A stretch of DNA of 64,000 nucleotides from Branchiostoma floridae (GCF_000003815.2 NC_049984.1:1110572-1174571); one strand, 5' to 3'. Numbered from the stretch's first letter, positions 29,501-37,074 are shown. Notes: generated by a model from the sequence alone, not told the origin. Made by a program: numbers and translations.

Positions 29501-29513
29501 TAGAAAACTTCAT
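1..29513 (-). CDS. Giant secreted cysteine-rich repeat protein (30 exons seen, 3' end beyond window)
   Basis: This is a spliced minus-strand gene of about 1,531 codons in 30 exons. After a signal-peptide exon, nearly all the protein is cysteine-rich repeats such as C-P-x-G-x-Y and G-Y-Y-C-P. They resemble the Ephrin-receptor-like/GCC2_GCC3 cysteine-rich family of extracellular proteins. Every splice site fits GT/AG and every junction phase matches its neighbour, mostly phase 1, as expected for shuffled extracellular modules. No membrane segment is seen, but the C terminus lies past position 1. The role is probably structural or ligand-binding outside the cell; no enzyme motif is visible. Exons are short (65-234 nt) and introns are mostly 0.2-1 kb, except two long first introns. 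Many introns carry duplicated splice junctions, listed separately. The exact family name is uncertain. Confidence 0.85.
264..300 (-). repeat. Copy of the exon 30 donor junction
   Basis: The segment repeats, with changes, the last bases of exon 30 and its donor (about 350-386). It sits about 90 bp further into the intron and is degenerate. Confidence 0.5.
356..3588 (-). CDS. Giant Cys-rich gene exons 25-30
   Basis: The exons are 3447..3588, 2950..3089, 2466..2683, 1862..2054, 1082..1264 and 356..553. All splice sites are canonical and the frame stays open. Exon 30 departs from the pattern with a dense run (GCCDAGCYC) and ends in phase 1 at a good donor (GTAAGTAC), so the gene continues beyond position 1. 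Confidence 0.85.
1308..1590 (-). repeat. Three copies of the exon 29 acceptor junction
   Basis: Three segments near 1310, 1425 and 1520 repeat the polypyrimidine tract, CAG and first part of exon 29 (encoding QLEDCPLCDKG), spaced about 90-115 bp apart. They lie in the upstream intron. All lack the rest of the exon and a donor. Confidence 0.7.
1760..1805 (-). repeat. Copy of the exon 28 donor junction
   Basis: The segment resembles the last 40 bases of exon 28 plus its GTAGG-like donor and lies about 95 bp into the downstream intron. Confidence 0.6.
4009..8909 (-). CDS. Giant Cys-rich gene exons 18-24
   Basis: The exons are 8802..8909, 8165..8362, 7395..7601, 6790..6904, 5926..6113, 4897..5045 and 4009..4105. 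The repeats shift to the G-Y-Y-C-P form (for example CPAGHYCPAGTPSGTQFPC). Phases run 1-1-1-1-2-1-0-1 and all match. Exon 23 (4897..5045) is unusual in having duplicated junctions on both sides. Confidence 0.85.
4318..4552 (-). repeat. Two copies of the exon 23 donor junction
   Basis: Two segments (4318-4390 and 4485-4552) repeat the end of exon 23 (coding ...EDQCLNCTQ) together with its donor GTATGGGAG. They lie in the downstream intron about 170 bp apart, and a mobile element separates them from the real exon. Confidence 0.7.
4631..4885. mobile_element. Non-autonomous element, truncated copy (CAGGGCTCGAAA terminus)
   Basis: It starts with CAGGGCTCGAAATTC and matches the body of the complete copies at 18169-18508 and 18698-19028. 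The far terminus is missing: similarity stops at about 4885, twelve bases from the exon 23 donor. No coding capacity. Confidence 0.65.
5046..5310 (-). repeat. 69-bp tandem copies of the exon 23 acceptor junction
   Basis: The junction at 5045 is repeated at 5114, 5183 and 5252 with an exact 69-bp period, plus a decayed partial unit. Each unit contains the CCCCCAG acceptor and the first part of exon 23. The period is a multiple of three. Confidence 0.8.
5344..5876. repeat. 30-bp minisatellite, about 17-18 units
   Basis: The unit is close to AACTATTTCTGCAGTATGGG followed by TTCATCAGGT. The units are nearly identical over most of the array, with two units one base longer. It lies in the intron between exons 22 and 23. 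It is open in the plus frame (NYFCSMGSSG repeats) and the minus frame, but I regard it as non-coding. Confidence 0.9.
8470..8525 (-). repeat. Copy of the exon 19 acceptor junction
   Basis: The segment resembles 8348-8395 (the exon 19 start and its upstream G-rich tract), about 120 bp into the upstream intron. A single degenerate copy. Confidence 0.5.
9154..9335. mobile_element. Palindromic hairpin repeat
   Basis: The ends TACAGTCAAACCTGT and ACAGGTTTGACTGTA are perfect inverted repeats. The interior repeats GGCCACCTCTACAGAGG-like motifs. Similar AGGTTTGACTGTA ends occur near 40-53 and 6441-6454, so this is a repeated family, probably MITE-like. Confidence 0.65.
9467..13547 (-). CDS. Giant Cys-rich gene exons 11-17
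   Basis: The exons are 13401..13547, 12836..13007, 12152..12327, 11533..11635, 10840..10968, 10227..10411 and 9467..9700. All junction phases agree. The repeats read like GSYCPSTSALPVACPPGTY and CTPCEAGKMCPR. The donor of the exon ending at 12152 is GTTTGT, weaker than the rest, and is the least certain boundary. Exon 17 (234 nt) has an unusual insert, GVCEHGGWCNG, between two standard units. Confidence 0.82.
10980..11060 (-). repeat. Two copies of the exon 15 acceptor junction
   Basis: GTCAGTGTACGGACAGGCAC followed by TGAAAC recurs twice at about 40-bp spacing just upstream of the real acceptor at 10968/10969. Confidence 0.75.
12050..12120 (-). repeat. Internally deleted copy of the exon 13 3' half
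   Basis: The segment repeats the coding stretch for KMCPRADGLDIRDCV and the exon end, with a deletion between, in the downstream intron. CAAA-rich simple repeat joins it to the true exon. Confidence 0.65.
13548..13800 (-). repeat. Two copies of the exon 11 acceptor junction and 5' half
   Basis: The segment 13580-13663 repeats the acceptor (TTGTTGTACAG) and about 80 coding bases of exon 11 with few changes. A decayed copy lies at about 13720-13795. Neither has a donor. Confidence 0.75.
14042..17874 (-). CDS. Giant Cys-rich gene exons 4-10
   Basis: The exons are 17708..17874, 17179..17243, 16624..16756, 15713..15846, 14855..15046, 14422..14532 and 14042..14260. The phase chain is 0-2-2-1-1-1-1-1-1 without a break. 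The repeats here have the form CxxCPAGxxC-P-S-T with C-AAGTYS and C-AGFYS cores. Exon 10 (219 nt) alone holds several such units. Between exons 6 and 8 the introns are largely CA/GT microsatellite with embedded copies of exon ends. Confidence 0.85.
14560..14760 (-). repeat. Two copies of the exon 9 acceptor half
   Basis: The segments 14575-14655 and 14690-14757 repeat the start of exon 9 (coding YSGEGQTSCSQCPAG) plus upstream intron sequence containing CAAACAATAAACAAG. They lie in the upstream intron. The acceptor AG is altered in both. Confidence 0.75.
15285..15640 (-). repeat. Three copies of the exon 7 donor junction in GT/CA repeat
   Basis: The segments near 15338-15383, 15465-15502 and 15588-15630 repeat the last 35 coding bases of exon 7 (GQGNCTRCANG) and the donor GTAGGTGTG. 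Each is separated by GT-rich microsatellite of 60-100 bp. A further decayed fragment lies near 15285. Confidence 0.8.
16013..16345. repeat. CA/CT-rich microsatellite
   Basis: Long interrupted (CA)n with CTCACA and CATACA variants in the intron between exons 6 and 7. Open frames through it are a by-product of the repeat. Confidence 0.95.
16345..16605 (-). repeat. Two copies of the exon 6 donor half plus CA repeat
   Basis: The segments 16351-16415 and 16450-16515 repeat the end of exon 6 (coding EATC...AGSYR) and its GTAAAT/GTAAGC donor. They are separated by non-coding spacer and followed by a further CA microsatellite. Confidence 0.75.
17875..18135 (-). repeat. 82-bp tandem copies of the exon 4 acceptor junction
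   Basis: Besides the real junction at 17874/17875, copies occur near 17956, 18038 and 18121 with an 82-83 bp period. Each has GTATACAG followed by the first 50 bases of exon 4 (DCSAGEYSTGGAESC). Confidence 0.8.
18169..18508. mobile_element. MITE-like element, copy 1
   Basis: About 340 bp, bounded by CAGGGCTCGAAA and its imperfect inverse (TTTTGAGCCCTG), with GGTGCACC-rich subterminal regions. It is flanked on both sides by CTAAC, a possible 5-bp target duplication. No coding capacity. Confidence 0.7.
18698..19028. mobile_element. MITE-like element, copy 2 (inverted relative to copy 1)
   Basis: About 331 bp with ends CAGGGCTCGAAA and TTTCGAGCCCTG, flanked by AATAT on both sides. It is the reverse orientation of the neighbouring copy 190 bp away. 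Confidence 0.7.
19252..19339 (-). CDS. Giant Cys-rich gene exon 3
   Basis: The exon is bounded by acceptor CCTGTAG and donor GTAAGT. It enters in phase 2 and leaves in phase 0. It encodes CPGGSAGMVACPGGTFRS and continues to a final ...ADCQ, which joins exon 4 (DCSAGEY). The exon would be missed by length-based gene finding because it is only 88 nt. Confidence 0.85.
23407..23600. repeat. GT microsatellite
   Basis: Pure (GT)n of about 50 bp flanked by interrupted TGTG-rich sequence. Confidence 0.95.
24110..24660 (+). mobile_element. LINE 3' end remnant with Cys/His motif
   Basis: An open segment encodes RQCPSCKDGIEDEYHFLMTC and continues to a stop at about 24474. The C-x2-C...H-x4-C pattern is typical of the C-terminal end of non-LTR retrotransposon polyproteins. 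It is followed by AATAAAGTTCATTCATTCA, a short repeat tail of the sort seen at LINE ends. No reverse-transcriptase core, so 5' truncated. Confidence 0.65.
25329..25428. other. Assembly gap (100 N)
   Basis: One hundred consecutive N; a conventional size, so the true length is unknown. Confidence 1.
27620..27990 (-). repeat. 185-bp tandem copies of the exon 2 donor half
   Basis: Donor junctions matching that of exon 2 (27991) recur at 27806 and 27622, spacings 185 and 184 bp. Each carries the last 50-55 bases of the exon (coding GQYWDNGSCTDCHAGH with changes) but no acceptor. Confidence 0.8.
27991..28087 (-). CDS. Giant Cys-rich gene exon 2
   Basis: The acceptor TTCCGCAG precedes 28087 and the donor GTAAGT follows 27991. 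The translation is rich in Cys (CDCGVDCVSNC...CTDCHAGHY). The last codon is split TA|T and is completed by exon 3 to Tyr, continuing the repeat pattern as HYCPGG across an intron of about 8.7 kb. Two extra copies of the 3' half of this exon lie downstream. Confidence 0.85.
28445..28544. other. Assembly gap (100 N)
   Basis: One hundred consecutive N within intron 1 of the giant gene. Confidence 1.
29050..29105 (-). CDS. Possible orphan exon next to a gap
   Basis: Reading minus from 29105, an ATG starts MSPKEEAVFWQKYPRYARG and ends at a strong donor, GTAAGTACG. It leaves in phase 2 and would not fit between exons 1 and 2 of the giant gene as drawn, though its 5' part may lie in the adjacent gap. 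It could be an alternative first exon or belong to another gene. I do not recognise the protein. Confidence 0.3.
29109..29208. other. Assembly gap (100 N)
   Basis: One hundred consecutive N immediately 5' (minus sense) of the possible orphan exon. Confidence 1.
29408..29513 (-). CDS. Giant Cys-rich gene exon 1: start codon and signal peptide
   Basis: The start codon is at 29513 and the donor GTATGT follows position 29408. The 35 complete codons give a short basic N terminus and a hydrophobic stretch (LQFLVLIFVCW), typical of a secretion signal. The exon ends in phase 1 and joins exon 2 in frame to give ...TVEATTCDCG. The first intron has two 100-N gaps, so a small extra exon could be hidden there. 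Confidence 0.8.
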
Positions 29514-29830
29514 GTCTTCGCGGCCGAAATGTCTCTCAAAACGCGGTGAAATCAGCGTTGTTAGTTGGGTTTTAACCTCCAGAATCTCACGGTATCATCT
29601 CAGTAACATCCTAAACTGCGTTCGGATCTCTCTGTGGCGTAAAAAGTCCTGTAAAACTTGTAAAAACCGCGAAGACCTTCTTGAACTTTCTTGATCCTTC
29701 GCTACCCACACGTTCTACCTCGTCCCATTTCCGGATTGGGCTCATTAGCATATCAATGGCGCCGCCAATAAAATGGCGGAAACGTCACCGTCGCCATGGA
29801 GACGGTTTACACTCATTATAATACCACCTG
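29514..29830 (-). promoter_or_regulatory. Candidate promoter of the giant gene
   Basis: Upstream of the signal-peptide exon is a short GC-richer stretch. It holds an ETS-type CCGGAAAT, a CCAAT box (ATTGG on minus) and AAAATGGCGG, which resembles a YY1 site. No TATA box at a suitable distance. This is judged from motifs and position only. Confidence 0.4.
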
Positions 29831-31041
29831 TTAGCATAGCTTCATGGCAGTTCAGGTATGTTATCGCGATAAGGGCCCTAAAGATCAGGCAAAACGTTAC
29901 AAAACAGCCAAACGAACCGAGTATTTTATATGCAGACAGACACAACATACAGGACACAAGGAAAGGCAATGAGAAATTAAGAATTCTGATGCTGTGAAAC
30001 TGGCGTTAATTTGATGAACAATGTTAAACAAATATTTTTTTTGGCCCTACTTTTTCATCTGTATTGAAATGCGAAAAGGCAATCGTGTATATTTTATGTC
30101 CTACTGTAGTTATACATAATTACTATTGTAATGTTAGGAGATATACCCTATCTTGCTCGGGCAATAATAGCTATAACGTTGTACATTGTATATATTGACC
30201 AGTATAGGTAACTTACAGTAGGATAAATTGCACGTGCAAGAAAAATATTTCATCTATCTATTCATCAAGCCATTATTCTGTACTGTGGCTGATTGGATGG
30301 CTTATGTAAGAAATGTATCCATGAATCTTTAGAATGTTCCCCTTCAGTTATAGCCTGGGTACTGGCCGAAGTGATCTATGCCGGTTATTTTGGGACTACA
30401 TCAATATGATGTAAAGAAATTTTTCATCGTAATCATAAATACGTCGGTGACAGAAGGCTCAAAAAAAAATTTTAGTGACAGTTTCTGAACTTGAAGTCAT
30501 TCCAGGCTGCTAGCTCTGTCATACCGAACCACCGGCCTCAAACCCAGAGCGCCAAACCAGAAAGTTAAGCTATTCTTTATCTAACTCCAGGTGTTATTAA
30601 TGAAGAGGCCCCTTTGTAAGACTCTTTCAGCAACAGAAGGCACACTATACGGCCGGATTTGCCACTACCATGGATAATCCAACAGCAAATAGAGACAAAA
30701 GAATTTTCAACGCACAGAACAATAAAACACGATCTGGGTCATACGGTACATTGGGGTGGGTGGAGATGGTGCATATACGTTATAAAAACCTCTAGCTGGC
30801 ATCTGCAGGTGTCTTCTGACAGCAACTGTATGCTTAACAGACTCTTAAGTATTTTTCCTCGGTATATTTGATTATAATATGCTTATAATAGGCTCCATAC
30901 TCTTTTCTGATACTCTTTTCTATCTTCTTTCATGCCCAAGTCCATAACTGCAGCGTCCCACAGCGATTGTAATAAGCGCCTTCTAACAGACCATGGTAAA
31001 ACTGCAGGATGATACAACCTGTTGATCGTGTTTATAAAATC
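29831..31041. other. Intergenic stretch between the divergent giant gene and Rab gene
   Basis: The two genes point away from each other. I see no exon with splice sites. A minus-strand open stretch of 50 codons (30883-31041) overlaps the Rab 5' side and is treated as chance. Confidence 0.5.
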
Positions 31042-34000
31042 ATGGCGGTCAAAAGGCCGACCTTCAAGCTTGTCCTTCTTGGAGAGGTGGGTGTGGGGAA
31101 AACCTCGCTGTTCGTCCGACTTAAAGACGACACTTTCCTTGAAGACACGAAGGCGAGCATCGGTGTCGACTTCTGTGAGACTCTCGTGAAGGTGGAAGGC
31201 GAAGAAGTTCGGGTAAGCTTCCTTGTGATTGTTCCTTATTGTCGTACGCAGCAAATTGAGGACCTCCCCGGGATAGTCGGGAACGTGTCATTCAAAATTC
31301 GGCTGTCATGTTACGGGAAATGTTTTCTGTTTTGTCTTAGCTCCTAGGCGATGTCATTCGGTTTCGTAAAAGCTTCACTGTATATTAATTAAACTGTTTA
31401 AAACAGCACGTATGTCGTCATTGGCGAATGTTGAAACCAACTGAGCCCATGGCGGTGTCCGCGAACTTCCGATCTAGCCTCCACCAGGCTCCACATGTCG
31501 CTGTGAATAGTAGAAATCTGCACTCAAGTAGACATTCCCCTTAGATAACACAACAGACGAGAAAATACTGTCAGTCAGTTTACATGTCTGTCTATTTGCA
31601 CAGTTTCTACTCTACTATTTCTAGCGACATATGGAACCTAGTAGATCGAAGCTTCCGATTCAGAACTGTTTCTGTTTTCTATCTCTATAATTCAGAAACA
31701 TGTAGTAGACTAGCTGCTGGAAGTGAAACCACTATTTTCTATATAGCTAATACAGTAGTTGTTTATTTTGTATTGCGCCCGACCGGTCACATGAGCTATA
31801 AAGTTCATTCATTCAATAAGGTAGTTAAGTCAGCCTAGTGAGCGAGGGCCTGTTGAAGCTAGTGAACATGTCGCGGAATGTGGTCCCGAAGTTTTTTCTT
31901 TGTACATGTTTTAATAAAGGAAAGTTGATCGTATGATGTATATTTGTAGGACGTGACAGAGTTGAATGGGGTCGCACTAGATATATAAGGCACGACACAC
32001 CCTCTCACCAGCGGTGCAAAAACGTCTGTATGTTTGTTTACGATTGAAGATTAACAGCAGGCGACACACCAATATTACATAACAGGTGGTTCACCTTTCG
32101 TTACAGTTTGCCAGTAATAGGGCGTTCACACTGAAACCGAATCAGAAGGAATCAAGCAGAACCATCCGGAATGAAATAGCAAGATAGCAGTTAAAAGTTG
32201 AAGACGCGACAAGAAGGCGGAGGGAAATTGAAACAACAAGCGCAAACAACTCGACTTTCTGTATCTGTAACTACATAGCCGGTATAACCACCCTTCAGCG
32301 TAACACACCAGCTTGGCATGCACGCGGCGCGGCAGCAGCTGGTGATATATTACACTGAATGACCCGTCACACCTAACTTTTGCACATCGATCTACCTGCA
32401 AATGTTCTTTAAACTTATAATCCAACGAAGATACCCCTAGTGTGCTTGTTGATGACATATTCCACTCCACGATAGTTCTTGGTATATACGAATTTTTGAA
32501 CACATCAATCCTTGGTAACTCTCGTTCTTAAATTCTGGCTACAGTAGAAGCCAGTTAATTGCACAACGGATAACCTAACACTTCTGTTAATTGCACGGAA
32601 TCCCCAAATCTCAAACCGGTGCGGTCTAGCTGAATAACTTTTTACCACGATTCTACAGTCAAACTTCGAAGTTGGTGTTGTTTGCATGAAGATAGGATTT
32701 TAAAACTTCAGTGTATGTCACTAAACAGGATTCTTAGCAGCGAAATAGACCATTGTTTTCTGTATAGCCCATTCACAAGTTTTCCCTGAGACAATTAGGT
32801 CCAGGTTCGGACCTGGACCTGCTTTTGTGGACCTGGACCGTACCTGGACCTGAATTTGATGTACCGGTACCCACCCGTACCACGGTTTATTCCTTCCCAG
32901 TTGTGTATCTGGGTCATATCCATGGTTTATTCCTCCCCAGTTGTGTATCTGGGACATATCCACGGTTTATTCCTCCCCAGTTGTGTATTTGGGACATATC
33001 CATGGTTTATTCCTCCCCAGTTGTGTATCTGGGACATATCTGCGGTTTATTCCTCCCCAGTTGTGTATCTGGGACATATCTGCGGTTTATTCCTCCCCAG
33101 TTGTGTATCTGGGACATATCCATGGTTTATTCCTCCCCAGTTGTGTATCTGGGACATATCCATGGTTTATTCCTCCCCAGTTGTGTATCTGGGACATATC
33201 CACGGTTTATTCCTCCCCAGTTGTGTATCTGGGACATATCCACGGTTTATTCCTCCCCAGTTCTGTATCTGGGACATATCCATAGTTTATTCCTCCCCAG
33301 TTGTGTATCTGGGACATATCCATGGTTTATTCCTCCCCAGTTGTGTATCTGGGACATATCCATGGTTTATTCCTCCCCAGTTGTGTATCTGGGACATATC
33401 CATGGTTTATTCTTCCCCAGTTGTGTATCTGGGACATATCCACGGTTTATTCCTCCCCAGTTGTGTATCTGGGACATATCCATGGTTTATTCCTCCCCAG
33501 TTGTGTATCTGGGACATATCCACGGTTTATTCCTCCCCAGTTGTGTATCTGGGACACGGCAGGCGTGGAACGGTTCCGGACCATGACGCAGGGGTACTAC
33601 CGGCACGCTGACGCCGCCCTATTGGTCTTCAGTCTGGCGGACTCTGCGTCACTCAGGCTACTGACGTCATGGGCTAGAGAGGTCAACGACCGGACGGTCA
33701 CGTCCAACAGTCCAGGTCTGTATAATTTTGTAACAATTCAATCTTCTTCTTCGTCTTTCTTCTGAGGCTACCAATGTCAATTTGCTGAAGATTTTGTGGC
33801 CTATGAACCGACTATAAGGTTTGATCCATTCACTGTGACCGGCAAGGTCCCCTACTCTTTTCGATAAGTGTGGCGGGTTCTTTTCAGCAGTATCAAGCAC
33901 ATTCCTAAAAATGAGGGAAACAAGCAAATGTTGGCTAATTCCTTTCAAATAGCCATTAATTAAGCAAAAATTATGGTACACAAACCGTTTCGAATCATAA

Positions 34001-35380
34001 AGGTCCTGATAAACAAATTACAAACCAAGACAATTGATTCAGTTTTGGTTGACATAAACAAAAAGTGGAGGAAAGAAGCATTTATCGAGTCCAACATTGG
34101 ATGGGCCACAGCTGAAGAAGTGACAGGATATTGAATCATTTATGTCGTGTTGTACATTGCAAAATAGTTTCTTGGCTCCTACACTAATATCGCCTGGTTG
34201 GTAGAGTGATAATCGGCTACATATAGCGTCGAGAAGCAGAAATCTAAGTCAGAAGCTCTGAAGAATATGCCTAAAAGGCATGGTGAGAGAAACTACTGGA
34301 TGTGAAAAAAAAACTTGCAATATCTTAAGCCTAGTTTCTTTACTATTCTTTGATTTTCTAGTTTTGAAGATCATAGTTGGCAACAAGAGCGACCTGGAAC
34401 ACCGAACAACGGAACGGACAGCTGCGGAACTGGCGGCGACTTACGGCTGTGAGCTGGTCTTACAGGTGTCCGCTAAAACAGGTGAGCACACCTGGTGTTA
34501 CAGGTGTCCGCTAAAACAGGTGAGCACACCTGGTCTTACAGGTGTCCGCTAAAACAGGTGAGCACACCTGGCACTACAGGTGTCCGCTAAACAGGTGAGC
34601 ACACCTGGTCTTACAGCTGTCCGCTAAAAGTTTAGTAAAACAGGTGAGCACACCTGGCACTACAGGTGTGCGCTTATGAGACGACCAATGAGAAACGTAT
34701 TGTAAATAGTGATCAATATACATTTCCTTTCCTAACAATAAACAGAAGTCTTCTGTGCTATCTCAATGACAATTACAATATCTCATCTATCAATGTAGAG
34801 AGATATCAAATATCTTCAAATTTGAATGAAAACTCATCGGTGTCTTCAGAATCCATCGTTGTAAAATTTGAGCTTTGTTCCATCACACAGAAAGCACTCA
34901 CAGTTAATTTCGAGTTGATCTCGCCAACCTTCACCAGATGTCTGATTCTCTGCGCTGACTTTCCAGAAACTGGGAGCGTGATGACGTCAGAAGTGAATCA
35001 AAGGTGGCAGGAAAACGCTTTCCGTTTCTGGAACTTCAGGGCGGTGAATCAGACATCTGATGAAAGTCAGCGAGATCGACTGAAAATTCATGGCGAGTGC
35101 CTTCTTTGTGTTGGAACAAAGCTAAAATTTAGTACAACTTGCGCGTGTTGAAGATGCCTATATATGGTTCTGTAAACATAGAGGTTTATGCATAGTAACT
35201 TTGTACCTATCTACAGGTGAAGGTATCGACGAAGCAGTTCAGGTGATAGCGGGGAAACTTCTGGCCAGGAGCAGAGAACGAAGAAGGTCGCACCTGACGT
35301 CACCAGATTCTGACGGCAATCCGCTAACATTAGACAGACAGGACACGAAGGAGAGACGACAGACGGCACGATGCTGCTGA
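31042..35380 (+). CDS. Rab-type small GTPase, complete, 209 aa
   Basis: The exons are 31042..31212, 33541..33715, 34362..34481 and 35217..35380, total 630 nt including stop. The P-loop GEVGVGKT is at residues 14-21, WDTAGVERF at 61-69, NKSD at 123-126 and SAK at 152-154. The protein ends in Cys-Cys, the Rab geranylgeranylation signal, so it should act on membranes of vesicle traffic. Length is normal for a Rab. Two oddities: the switch-II Gln that supports GTP hydrolysis is Val66, and the switch-I Thr is Ser39. The family would predict slow hydrolysis or altered regulation. The subfamily cannot be fixed by eye. The exon 2 acceptor and exon 3 donor are both expanded into tandem repeats. Confidence 0.9.
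32126..32520 (-). mobile_element. LINE reverse-transcriptase 3' end remnant in Rab intron 1
   Basis: The minus-strand translation contains PRTIVEWN followed by FKEHL, matching the usual end of CR1/Jockey-type reverse transcriptase ORFs. The segment LLPRRV...CYAEGWLYRL also appears in the copy at 49775-50030. Decayed; no intact ORF. Confidence 0.55.
32884..33540 (+). repeat. 40-bp minisatellite made of the Rab exon 2 acceptor junction (16 units)
   Basis: Sixteen 40-bp units from 32901 to 33540 follow a partial unit. Each is TTGTGTATCTGGGACATATC plus a pyrimidine-rich tract ending CCCCAG. The first 16 bases are the start of Rab exon 2 (LCIWDT), and the tract with AG is its acceptor. The true exon begins at 33541, where the sequence continues as ...GACACGGCAGG. 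Because 40 is not a multiple of 3 and the unit has no stop, all three plus frames stay open for over 110 codons. Confidence 0.95.
34482..34680 (+). repeat. About 40-bp tandem copies of the Rab exon 3 donor junction
   Basis: Four to five units contain TTACAGGTGTCCGCTAAAAC followed by AGGTGAGCACAC. This is the end of exon 3 (coding LQVSAKT) plus its donor. The copies run into the downstream intron and decay with distance. Confidence 0.85.
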
Positions 35381-35475
35381 GATTTTATTGACACTTTTGT
35401 CAACAAGTCGTTGGCAGGGCTGACTAGAAATGAACGATCCCAACATGCACTTGAACTACTACACGCCCAGTACTC

Positions 35476-36510
35476 GCCGGAACCCCTCAGGGTGGGATCA
35501 TCTCGCCATCTCTGTTTGTCCTGGCCATGAACAGTCTTGACAAAGGCATCCCGATCAGTGTAGCCCCAGTTAAGTACGCTGATGACCTGACAAACACAGA
35601 ACTTCTCATGGGATCGCTACCAGGCCAAATGCAACTTGCCATCAATGAAGTTGACTCTTGGGCGAAGTCCTACAGTATGGCAGCTAATGTGAAAAAGACC
35701 AAAGACATGGTGGTCAGCTGTCGTAAGGAGGCAGTGAACCCCCCTCCACTTACTTTGAACGGGGAGAACGTAGAGCGTGTGCGGAGGTTCAAACTCCTTG
35801 GAGTGATAGTCAGCGACGACTTGTCCTGGGGCCCACACATTGAGTACATGTTCTCGAAAGTCAGCCCCAGGATTCACTACCTGCGACTGTCCAAACGAGC
35901 CGGGCTACCAGCAGACGTACTTCTCCAGATCTACAAGACATTCATCCGCCCAGTACTGGAGTACGGCTCACCGGTGTGGGGAGGTCTACCCCGCGGTCTG
36001 GCTGAAGAGCTGGAGAAAGTCCAGAGGTCCTGTTGCAGGATCATCGGTATACCCTACGAACAGCTACCTACCTTGGAGTCCCGGAGACGGGATGCGACTG
36101 TACGTGAACTGAGAAGGGTGGTGGCTGACGCCACTCACCCTTGCCAGGAGTTCCTGCAGCCGGCTACAGAGTGTCAGTACCAGCTACGACGGGCTCCCCG
36201 TTTTAAGCTGCCACTGAGCCGGTCCAACAGACATTCGCAATCGTTTATCCCCAGGGCCCTTGCTCTGTTGAATGACAATTAACGCACTATCACATCCGTA
36301 TGACGTGTACCGAACTCATTGTTACAAATATTGTATAGTAAACGTCTGTAATTTGTGATTTTAAGCAAAATTATAAGTCAATGTAAAGTATGCCTTTAAA
36401 ATTGTAATAACTTTTTAAACAATGTTTAATAACGAAGCTTGTAAACACCAACACAATTCAGGCTAAGTTGCCTGCAAAGTGGTGATTTTAATAAAGTTCA
36501 AAGTTCATAA
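35476..36510 (+). mobile_element. LINE remnant: C-terminal half of reverse transcriptase
   Basis: The frame opens with GTPQGGIISPSLFVLAMNS, then YADDL (the catalytic Y-x-D-D), then FKLLGVIVSDDLSW, LEYGSPVWGG and KVQRSCCRIIG, stopping at 36282. This order is standard for CR1/Jockey-type non-LTR retrotransposons. The finger domain and endonuclease are missing (5' truncation). The 3' region ends in AAAGTTCAAAGTTCATAAAG repeats. It lies directly after the Rab stop codon in the same direction and may provide its 3' UTR. Confidence 0.85.
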
Positions 36511-36529
36511 AGTTCATTACTCAGGCGAG

Positions 36530-36992
36530 GTTGCTAGGGTCCACATACGCTCCAACTTGAAATGGGATGACCAGGTCCAAATCATGGTGTCCAAGAGTAG
36601 CAGAAGGATGGTCGTTATTAGCAGGTTACGAACCGATTACAGACCTTAACACTATATACTGTGGTTACATAAGACGCATACTGGGCTTCAGAGCTAACCC
36701 AGAGACAGTCGGCCACCTTAAGCAGGTGCAGCGAAGGGCCTGCAGGATGATGTTGGGACGACAGTTCACCTCCTACACCGCAGCTCTCCAACATCTCGGA
36801 CTTGAGCGCCTTTCAACCCGGAGACAAAACTATGCCCCGACTTTCCCGTGAAAGTAGAAAGGTCTGCCCGCTTCTCAACATAGCTGCCCCTTACCACTTC
36901 AGCCTACTGGGCCTAACCGCTACCTAACCAGTACTATGTCAGCAATGATCAAATTATGGAATGAACTGTAAACTCTGTTCCACCATATTGGA
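36530..36992 (+). mobile_element. Second LINE reverse-transcriptase 3' remnant
   Basis: Two frames broken by at least one shift encode HIRSNLKWDDQVQIMVSK and, later, VQRRACRMMLG with LGLERLSTRRQ. Both are typical of the end of the same reverse-transcriptase family but from a different copy. It ends at an ATTC-repeat tail. Confidence 0.75.
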
Positions 36993-37074
36993 CATTCATT
37001 CATTCATTCATTCATTCATTCATTCATTCATTCATTCATTCATTCATTCATTCATTCATTCATTCATTCATTCA
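36993..37074. repeat. (CATT)n microsatellite, LINE tail
   Basis: About 20 perfect tetranucleotide units directly after the LINE remnant. Shorter TTCATTCA tails follow the LINE end at 24640-24660 and the sequence near 31805-31820. Confidence 0.9.

Noticed and set aside
30883-31254. Minus-strand open frame with a charged C terminus overlapping Rab exon 1
   Set aside because: Half of it is antisense to the Rab exon; no splice sites or recognisable family.
32825-33765. Long overlapping plus-strand open frames (up to 253 codons) of FLPSCVSGTY-type repeats
   Set aside because: They are the three readings of the 40-bp acceptor minisatellite; the Rab frame enters only at 33541.
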